Source: Actinomycetes bacterium (GTDB lineage Bacteria; Actinomycetota; Acidimicrobiia; Acidimicrobiales; Acidimicrobiaceae). From it: DNA of 8,624 nucleotides. This document shows positions 1 to 8,624 of the stretch, one piece after another. A program made the translations under genes and the position numbers. Every line of letters starts with the position of its first letter. Position 1 is the stretch's first letter. The stretch is taken from the NCBI GenBank assembly GCA_021823385.1, contig JAKAOC010000073.1, positions 1-8,624 on the forward strand. Reading direction: 5' to 3'. The notes under the pieces were generated by a model, which saw only the letters and a list, made by a program, of their open reading frames with translations, was not told the DNA's origin and did no database searches.

Positions 1-1277
1 TAACCTGTCGAAGGAATCTCGCCCATTATGACCGAGCCCCCGAGCGAAGCCTTCAGTGCCTCAGCCTTCGCGATGTTGCCCGGCGTGTAGAAGATCACGG
101 ACTCGGCCGGATTCCCGGAAGGAGTGACGGACCCCGCCAGCGTGGCCCGGTAGCCGAGAGCCACCAGTCCTTTCGTGGTCTGGCCTGCAAGGGACGGGGA
201 ATGCGACCCGTTGACGACGGCAATCTTGATTTTCGACGGCGCGATGGATGGGGTGGTGGTCCCTGAAAGTTGCGTCACCATCTGAGTGTCGGCCGGCTCC
301 TGCGGGAAGACGATGGAGCCGAAGTTTGCGCCGTTGTAGATGTATCCGGTGTTCCCACCCTCAAAGGCGACCGGCAGAGTTCCCGTAGGAGCGGTGGCAA
401 TGTTCGCATGCCGGTAGGTGAGCACCAGCGAAAGCAGCTCCGACTCACTGAATGCGGAGTCGAGGGTGAGGTAGGGGTAAACGTTCTGGAGGAGTTTGAG
501 ATCCTGTACCGGATTGGAGAGGCCCCGCGACTTGACCTGCTGGGCCAGGACCTTGAGAAAGATGTGGTCTCGCCGCGTGCGTGAGAGATCCCCGAGCGGG
601 TCGCGCACCCATACGCCCTGAGGGGTCTGGTAATCGAGGTGTCGTGCCCGCACCACTTGCAGCGCTTGATAACCGTTCAGGGTCCGGCACCCGGTGGTGG
701 TCACGTTTAGGCCGGATTCGCGATCGCGGACCGGCATGGGGAAGTAGAGGCGGATTCCTCCGAGCGCGTTGACCACCCCTTGGAAAGTGTCGAAGTTCAA
801 CTCGACGTAGTGCTGGATGGGTATGCCGAGGTCGTCCTCGATGGTGCGCACCAGCTGGTTGGGGTTCTCCTTGCCCCCCGTCTTTGCGGTCGGGTTGAGC
901 GCCGCGTCGACGCGCTGGAGCCTCGTGGTGCCCGGAATTGGCATGAAAAGGTCTCGAGGTATGGAGAGGAGCGTCACCTGCTTGGTCTTGGGGTTGAAGT
1001 GGGCGATCATCGCCACATCCGCCCGCCCCCCGCCGACCTGGCTCGCCGTGCCGAAGGCCTTCGCCTCGGAGGGGCTCAGGCCGGTGCGCGTATTGTTCCC
1101 GATCAGCAACACATTGATCGGCTGGCCCGACTGTTGAGGCGCCTCAGATTTGATGACGACACGATGGACACGGTCAAGGAGGATTTGTCCATAGAGCGCA
1201 AAGCCGCCGACGGCCAGAACGACCACGGATACCAGCGCCACCATCACTTTCAGGCCGATTCGCGTCCGCCGTTTCAT
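1..1277 (-). CDS. LCP (LytR-CpsA-Psr) family cell-wall polymer ligase with LytR C-terminal domain, 3'-truncated by window edge
   Basis: LCP proteins are membrane-anchored enzymes that transfer lipid-linked glycopolymers to peptidoglycan outside the cell. 425 codons are visible. A basic N-terminus (KRRTR, residues 2-6) precedes one hydrophobic segment at about residues 9-30, giving a cytoplasm-in, enzyme-out anchor. The LCP domain spans about 53-250: VLLIG at 56-60, R85/D87 in the RxD position, SIPRD 105-109, the HYVELNF region around 156-162, ALGGI 171-175, the VVRAR pair R210/R212, and the D230-R233-R236 cluster. A LytR_C domain begins near 350 (KIAVVNGS) and reaches the edge. The last two edge bases read TA on this strand, so the next codon is Tyr or a stop. 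The start at ATG 1277 has an AGGGG nine bases upstream. An in-frame GTG at 1364 would add 29 residues and has no clear binding site. The usual first Asp after LLIG is replaced by Asn (N61/N62). Family assignment is firm; the exact polymer is unknown. Confidence 0.93.
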   Translation of the reverse strand, partial: MKRRTRIGLKVMVALVSVVVLAVGGFALYGQILLDRVHRVVIKSEAPQQSGQPINVLLIGNNTRTGLSPSEAKAFGTASQVGGGRADVAMIAHFNPKTKQVTLLSIPRDLFMPIPGTTRLQRVDAALNPTAKTGGKENPNQLVRTIEDDLGIPIQHYVELNFDTFQGVVNALGGIRLYFPMPVRDRESGLNVTTTGCRTLNGYQALQVVRARHLDYQTPQGVWVRDPLGDLSRTRRDHIFLKVLAQQVKSRGLSNPVQDLKLLQNVYPYLTLDSAFSESELLSLVLTYRHANIATAPTGTLPVAFEGGNTGYIYNGANFGSIVFPQEPADTQMVTQLSGTTTPSIAPSKIKIAVVNGSHSPSLAGQTTKGLVALGYRATLAGSVTPSGNPAESVIFYTPGNIAKAEALKASLGGSVIMGEIPSTG

Positions 1278-1384
1278 CGACGGACGCCCCTGTGGCGGAC
1301 CAAGCCGACGATGCCAGCGCCGGGCGGCATCGCGCCCGTTCCCGACTCTTCCCAGCAGTAACACTGTGCGACCATTTGCAGGCA

Positions 1385-1406
1385 ATGCTATTCACCCGCG
1401 CGTGAA
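1385..1406 (-). promoter_or_regulatory. Imperfect dyad beside a possible -10 box upstream of the LCP gene
   Basis: Bases 1391-1406 read TTCACCCGCGCGTGAA, a 16-bp dyad matching in 14 of 16 positions. It lies in the 176-base gap between the aminopeptidase stop and the LCP start. On the minus strand the dyad is followed at once by TAGCAT (1390-1385), which fits a TANNNT -10 box, but no good -35 is visible. If this is a promoter, the dyad would overlap the spacer and -35 zone, as a repressor site does. No T-tract follows the dyad, so a rho-independent terminator for the aminopeptidase gene is unlikely. The rest of 1278-1453 shows only the AGGGG ribosome binding site at 1287-1291. Confidence 0.3.
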
Positions 1407-1453
1407 CATGCCCTGAAATAGACCTGTGTCTGAGCTGGGTGATGTTGCGACGG

Positions 1454-3986
<2,533 letters not shown>

Positions 3987-4009
<23 letters not shown>

Positions 4010-4073
4010 CGTAGTTGGTGGATTTCGCCTTGGGGGTCATTTGCAGGACGGCGGGCGGCTGGCGGGAGGTCAA
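3987..4073 (-). other. Possible 28-codon leader reading frame overlapping the aminopeptidase start
   Basis: A TTG at 4073 opens a frame that ends with TAG at 3989-3987, so it overlaps the first 23 bases of the aminopeptidase gene in another phase. GGGAGGAG (4086-4079) sits five bases upstream of the TTG, the strongest Shine-Dalgarno match near this promoter, while the aminopeptidase GTG itself lacks a good one. The peptide is short, with three basic residues in its middle, and resembles nothing I know. It could be a leader that passes ribosomes to the downstream start, or chance. The GGGAGG also lies in a hairpin that would hide it. Confidence 0.2.
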
Positions 4074-4087
4074 ACCGACTCCTCCCG
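4063..4087. repeat. Perfect 7-bp stem hairpin in the aminopeptidase upstream region
   Basis: CGGGAGG (4063-4069) pairs exactly with CCTCCCG (4081-4087) around an 11-base loop. No run of T follows on either strand, so it does not look like a terminator. On the minus strand it would fall in the aminopeptidase 5' leader, 54 bases before the GTG, and one arm contains the GGGAGG ribosome binding motif. Folding could therefore affect translation, which is an inference only. Confidence 0.35.
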
Positions 4088-4138
4088 GGCTCGACCCTGG
4101 CACTCCGGAGCTGCGGCTGCCTTGCGCTGCCCTGGCTT

Positions 4139-4192
4139 TTGGACGCCTTGTCAACCGGCCCGGCCGGCGGCCGAAGTAGGGGTTGGACGCCT
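4139..4192. repeat. 10-bp direct repeat in the divergent promoter region
   Basis: TTGGACGCCT occurs at 4139-4148 and again at 4183-4192, with starts 44 bases apart, close to four DNA turns. Both copies are in the 239-base divergent gap. The left copy abuts a TTGACA on the minus strand (4154-4149), and the right copy lies just before a possible plus-strand TAGGCT box (4199-4204). This could be a pair of operator half-sites shared by both genes. A 10-mer repeating in a GC-rich gap could also be chance. The remaining part (about 4155-4173) is GC-rich with weak self-complementarity. Confidence 0.3.
4149..4154 (-). promoter_or_regulatory. TTGACA -35-like box facing the aminopeptidase gene
   Basis: The minus strand reads TTGACA at 4154-4149, an exact match to the housekeeping sigma factor -35 consensus, about 140 bases upstream of the aminopeptidase GTG. 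At 16-18 bases downstream there is no TANNNT -10; the sequence there is GC-rich (GGCAGC region). It is either a promoter with a poor -10, as occurs in high-GC actinobacteria, or a chance match. Confidence 0.25.
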
Positions 4193-4248
4193 GAGGTTTA
4201 GGCTGTTTGGGCGGCCTTGGAGGACCGGGGCGCGGCGGGCGAGGGAGA

Positions 4249-5232
4249 GTGGCTTTGGCGATCATCGGAGTGGGGCACGCAATTGTGGATCTCTTCGTGG
4301 AGGCCGAGCGCTCGTTTCTCGAAGCGCTGTCCCTCGAACCCGGCACCATGGTCCTTGTGGAGACAGCAGAGACCGCGAGAATTCTCGAGCACCTCAGCGT
4401 GGTGAAGGCAACTTCGGGTGGTTCCGCGGCGAATACCCTTGTGGGCGTGGCCTCTCTTGGGCACGAGGCCACGTTCATCGGAACGCTTGGCAGGGACGCC
4501 TTCGGCGAGACGTACGCCTCGGACCTGGCGGGCGCCGGGGTAAAATTCGACCCCGTCCACTACGGTGACGACGGCGAGAGGACCGGCCACTGCGTAGTGG
4601 TCGTGACCCCGGGCGGCCAACGCACAATGTTGACCCATCTGGGAGCGTCCACCGGTGTCGCTCGTGCGATGGAAACACTTTTGGACGAGCCCACCAATGG
4701 GATCGTCTACTTCGAGGGCTATGTTCTCGACTCGCCCGGCGCCGATTCGGTCATCAACCGGATGCTTGCCGACCCGACGCCAGGCCGGCGTATCGCCTTC
4801 TCTCTTTCGGATAGGTACCTGGTCGAGCGCCGAAAGGCGGAGATCTATCAGATGCTGCACTCAGGAGGAGTCGGCATGGTGCTCGGGAACGAGGGCGAGG
4901 CTTGTGAACTCACCGGCGCGGCGGATGCGGCGAGTGCGGTGGACCGCTTGGCCGAGCTGGTGCCGGAGGGTGCGGTAACCCTGGGTGCCGAGGGCGCGCT
5001 GGTCTACCGTGGATCTGAAAGAGCCGAAGTGCCGGCATTATCCACCGAGGTGGTGGACACTACCGGCGCCGGGGACCTGTTCGCCGCGGGATACCTTGCC
5101 GCCGCAGAGGGCGGTTTGGGCCTGTACGCGAGCGGGGAGCTCGGCTGCCTTTGCTCGGCGGAGGTCATCTCGCACTTCGGCGCAAGGCCGGCGGTGCGCC
5201 TTGCGGAGCTGGCTGCAGGGCTGCTCGGCTAG
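4249..5232 (+). CDS. PfkB family carbohydrate/nucleoside kinase, adenosine-kinase-like
   Basis: PfkB (ribokinase-fold) enzymes phosphorylate sugars or nucleosides with ATP in the cytoplasm. The 327 residues match the family's usual length. They open with IIGVGHAIVDLF at 5-16, where family members carry the first substrate-binding Asp (D14). SGGSAANT at 56-63 is the PfkB signature-1 region, followed by GTLGRDAFG at 78-86. The ATP/anion-hole signature DTTGAGD is at 270-276, with D276 the likely catalytic base, followed by LFAAGYL. The SAEVISHFGARP segment near the C-terminus is the form seen in adenosine-kinase-like members, so adenosine or a related nucleoside is the best guess; ribose or another sugar is possible. 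Start choice: GAGGGAG at 4241-4247 is very close to GTG 4249 but seven bases from an in-frame TTG at 4255, so the true start may be two codons later. It is divergent from the aminopeptidase, and its stop overlaps the convergent unknown gene. Confidence 0.9.
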   Translation: MALAIIGVGHAIVDLFVEAERSFLEALSLEPGTMVLVETAETARILEHLSVVKATSGGSAANTLVGVASLGHEATFIGTLGRDAFGETYASDLAGAGVKFDPVHYGDDGERTGHCVVVVTPGGQRTMLTHLGASTGVARAMETLLDEPTNGIVYFEGYVLDSPGADSVINRMLADPTPGRRIAFSLSDRYLVERRKAEIYQMLHSGGVGMVLGNEGEACELTGAADAASAVDRLAELVPEGAVTLGAEGALVYRGSERAEVPALSTEVVDTTGAGDLFAAGYLAAAEGGLGLYASGELGCLCSAEVISHFGARPAVRLAELAAGLLG

Positions 5233-5804
5233 TGCAGGAAGCGGTCGGAGAGTCCGACCAGAGACGAGGCCAGCCATCGCCCCAGGGGGTCGACAGCAGC
5301 CTTGAGGACGAGCGGGTCCGAGAGCATCTCCTCCGAGAGCATCAACTCGGCGCGGTAGGGAATCTCGAGCGAGTGATGCACGTGACCGAGCTGAGGTTCG
5401 TGAAAGCTCGAGTGAAGCAGGCCCGCGCGCTCGAAGGTCAGGACGTCCCCGACGCTTGAGGACTCCGGAAAGAGCGCCGTGGCCCCGTCGAGGTCCGGTG
5501 CGGCATCGAGCATCTGCAGACGGAATGAGACGCCCATCTCCAGGCCGGGCGGCTCCTGCAACGGCTGGCCCATCCACCAAGCTCGGTAGGCGCTCTGACT
5601 GAAGGTGGACCAGGCGAAAGAGAGGTCGGCGCGCACCCGGGGAGGTTCCGGCTCTCCCGGGATCGTGTAGCTTGCCTCGTAGTCGATATCGCCACCCCAA
5701 ACGTCGATGAGCATTCGCTCGTCGAGATCGGACTGCTCGAGCATCGAGTCCTCGACTGCTTCACGGACCACGGAGACAAGCTCGAGGAGGACGTGATCTA
5801 GCAT
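5229..5804 (-). CDS. Hypothetical protein, 191 residues, unrecognised
   Basis: I do not recognise this family. The coding frame is clean, starts at ATG 5804, and shows the codon bias of its neighbours. The protein is soluble-looking, with no signal peptide or membrane segment, and acidic, with a single lysine. The first 25 residues look like an amphipathic helix (LDHVLLELVSVVREAVEDS). The middle alternates polar and hydrophobic residues, as beta strands do (RADLSFAWSTF, MGVSFRLQML, LEIPYRAELML), suggesting a mainly beta fold. A histidine-containing stretch, HSSFHEPQLGHVHHSLE, could bind metal but is not a known motif. No Shine-Dalgarno is seen; TAGATT lies 10-15 bases upstream, so the message may be nearly leaderless. 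It is convergent with the kinase and divergent from the GDPD gene. Existence as a gene is likely; function is unknown. Confidence 0.7.
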   Translation of the reverse strand: MLDHVLLELVSVVREAVEDSMLEQSDLDERMLIDVWGGDIDYEASYTIPGEPEPPRVRADLSFAWSTFSQSAYRAWWMGQPLQEPPGLEMGVSFRLQMLDAAPDLDGATALFPESSSVGDVLTFERAGLLHSSFHEPQLGHVHHSLEIPYRAELMLSEEMLSDPLVLKAAVDPLGRWLASSLVGLSDRFLH

Positions 5805-5841
5805 GTAGGGGTAAATCTAGCGGCGTAGGCAGGTGCTAGGC
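5805..5841. promoter_or_regulatory. Very short divergent intergenic region between the unknown gene and GDPD
   Basis: Only 37 bases (28 if GDPD starts at GTG 5833) separate the two divergent starts, so promoters for the two genes must overlap or lie inside coding sequence. On the minus strand TAGATT (5819-5814) fits a -10 box for the unknown gene; no convincing -35 is found. On the plus strand AGGTG (5831-5835), six bases before GTG 5842, is the best ribosome binding site for GDPD. Confidence 0.35.
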
Positions 5842-6717
5842 GTGTCTCGTGATTGGCTTTCCAGAAGGGTTATAGGTTACGCCCACCAGGGCGGAGCCCT
5901 GGAGGGGCCGTCCTCGACCCTATGGGCGATGTCGAGGGCCCTCGAAGCCGGGCTGGGCGGCCTCGAGCTGGACCTCCACCGCACTCGCGACGGGGTTCTC
6001 GTGGTTATGCATGACGAGAGTATTGACCGCACCTCCTCGGGCGAGGGGCTTGTCGCCCAGCTCGACTGGGAGGAACTCAGCGAGCTTGACAATGCCTATT
6101 GGTTCGTTCCCGGCAGTGGCGAGGCCGCGACGGTGGGAGCAGGCGCCGCGAGCTACGCATACCGGGGCCGTGCCCCGCGGGACCCCGCTTTTGGAATCGT
6201 GCGTTTCTCCGAGGTATTGCGGATGTTCCCTTCGGCCATCGTGAACGTGGATATAAAACAGGCGCCACCGAACGCCGAGCCCTATGAGGGTCAAGTGGTC
6301 GAGGAGATTCTTGCCGCCGGCGCGCAGGACCGAGTGATGGTGGCCTCTTTTAGGGACTCCTCGCTCTTTTCGGTGCGAAAGAGCAACCCGTCGATTGCCA
6401 CCTCGGCGGGGCCCGGAGAGGTAAGCGAGTTCTACTTCGCACTCGTCGCCGACCCCGACCTGGCGGTGGATGTTGCCAAGTCGGCACCTTATGTCGCATT
6501 CCAGATTCCCCGTTTTTACGGTGAGATCGAGCTGGCCACCGAGGCGTTCATGGAGGCTGCTCATGCGGCCGGCAAGGCGGTTCACGTTTGGACAGTTAAC
6601 GATGAAAGGGATATGGAAGCCCTGGTCAAGCGCGGAGCGGATGGCATCGTGTCGGACCGCCCCAGTGTGCTCTCCGGTGTGCTGGGCGTACTCGACTGCG
6701 GGTTCGTGCTTTCATGA
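5842..6717 (+). CDS. Glycerophosphodiester phosphodiesterase family protein (GDPD) with variant N-terminal motif
   Basis: GDPD enzymes hydrolyse glycerophosphodiesters to glycerol-3-phosphate and an alcohol using a metal ion in a TIM barrel. The 291 residues show the barrel landmarks: AHQGG at 14-18 with H15, ELD at 42-44 supplying acidic metal ligands, DGVLVVMHD at 50-58 with H57, DRT just after, VDIK in the barrel middle, VHVWTVND near the end, and GADGIVSDRP as the C-terminal strand. No signal peptide is present, so it probably acts in the cytoplasm. The usual HRG...PENT is changed to HQG...PSST: the Arg is Gln16 and the PEN Glu is Ser24, although E21 lies close by. The start GTG 5842 has AGGTG six bases upstream; GTG 5833 is an alternative adding three codons. 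It leads the mnmA-ligA strand run. Fold assignment is good; the substrate is open. Confidence 0.85.
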   Translation: MSRDWLSRRVIGYAHQGGALEGPSSTLWAMSRALEAGLGGLELDLHRTRDGVLVVMHDESIDRTSSGEGLVAQLDWEELSELDNAYWFVPGSGEAATVGAGAASYAYRGRAPRDPAFGIVRFSEVLRMFPSAIVNVDIKQAPPNAEPYEGQVVEEILAAGAQDRVMVASFRDSSLFSVRKSNPSIATSAGPGEVSEFYFALVADPDLAVDVAKSAPYVAFQIPRFYGEIELATEAFMEAAHAAGKAVHVWTVNDERDMEALVKRGADGIVSDRPSVLSGVLGVLDCGFVLS

Positions 6718-6769
6718 CGTTCGACGCGGGTGCTCGCACCGCCTCGTCCGGGGACGCGGGCGGCGCAAG

Positions 6770-6773
<4 letters not shown>
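6714..6773 (+). other. 19-codon bridging reading frame between GDPD and mnmA
   Basis: ATG at 6714 overlaps the GDPD stop (ATGA, 6714-6717), and its frame runs 19 codons to TGA at 6771, which overlaps the mnmA start (ATGA, 6770-6773). This tiny frame thus exactly spans the 52-base gap with an overlap at each end. No good ribosome binding site precedes it, and mnmA also lacks a strong one, so reinitiating ribosomes could link the two genes. The encoded peptide is Ala/Gly-rich and unlikely to matter in itself. It may be chance. Confidence 0.2.

Positions 6774-8624
<1,851 letters not shown>

Noticed and set aside
270..1361. Plus-strand frames at 270-584, 780-1361 and 817-1137
   Set aside because: They lie opposite the LCP gene, whose minus-strand product has continuous family motifs; these are shadows.
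4063..4110. tRNA-like tail (GGGTCGAGCC on the minus strand)
   Set aside because: It loosely resembles a T-arm, but no acceptor, D or anticodon arms can be built around it.
4155..4173. GC-rich self-complementary stretch CCGGCC...GGCCG
   Set aside because: Only a 5-bp stem with no T-tract; expected by chance in this base composition, so not called a terminator.
4198..4860. 220-codon minus-strand frame opposite the kinase
   Set aside because: It overlaps a kinase with clear signatures and resembles no protein; it is a shadow of high GC content.
5038..5700. 220-codon minus-strand frame across the kinase end and the unknown gene
   Set aside because: It covers parts of two better-supported genes in another phase and is Arg/Pro/Ala-rich, as shadows are.
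5920..6585. 221-codon minus-strand frame opposite GDPD
   Set aside because: The GDPD motifs lie on the plus strand; nothing recognisable in the antisense product.
6470..6769. 100-codon upstream extension of mnmA
   Set aside because: It overlaps the GDPD frame, looks random, and would put the PP-loop 100 residues from the N-terminus.

Overview
The window comes from a high-GC bacterium, most likely an actinobacterium. The evidence is strong GC bias at third codon positions, frequent GTG starts, an LCP-family cell-wall ligase with a LytR C-terminal domain, an M1 aminopeptidase of the type common in actinobacteria, and an mnmA-ligA pair. A deep actinobacterial class such as Acidimicrobiia would fit, but that is an inference from the overall protein flavour and was not tested.

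Layout from left to right. (1) The minus-strand block 1-4009 has an LCP protein whose C-terminus runs off the left edge, preceded upstream by a complete M1 aminopeptidase N. The 176-base gap between them holds an imperfect 16-bp dyad and a possible -10 box. (2) The divergent intergenic region 4010-4248 separates the aminopeptidase from a plus-strand PfkB/adenosine-kinase-like sugar kinase. It contains a 10-bp direct repeat, a TTGACA box facing the aminopeptidase, a perfect 7-bp hairpin, and a possible 28-codon leader frame with a good ribosome binding site. (3) The kinase meets, tail to tail, an unrecognised 191-residue minus-strand protein. Their stop codons share the palindrome CTAG. (4) Only 28-37 bases separate the start of that unknown protein from a divergent plus-strand glycerophosphodiester phosphodiesterase (GDPD) with an altered N-terminal active-site motif. 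(5) The GDPD leads a same-strand run with mnmA (tRNA 2-thiouridylase) and ligA (NAD-dependent DNA ligase, cut by the right edge). A 19-codon mini frame bridges GDPD and mnmA with ATGA overlaps at both ends.

Functionally the window is mostly housekeeping: wall polymer attachment, peptide turnover, nucleoside or sugar phosphorylation, glycerophosphodiester breakdown, tRNA wobble thiolation and DNA nick sealing. I found no convincing new multi-gene system, CRISPR array, insertion sequence, prophage gene, tRNA or rRNA. The points most worth a second look are the unknown 191-residue protein in its tight setting, the changed GDPD motif, the Asp-to-Asn change in the LCP protein, and the small leader or bridging frames.
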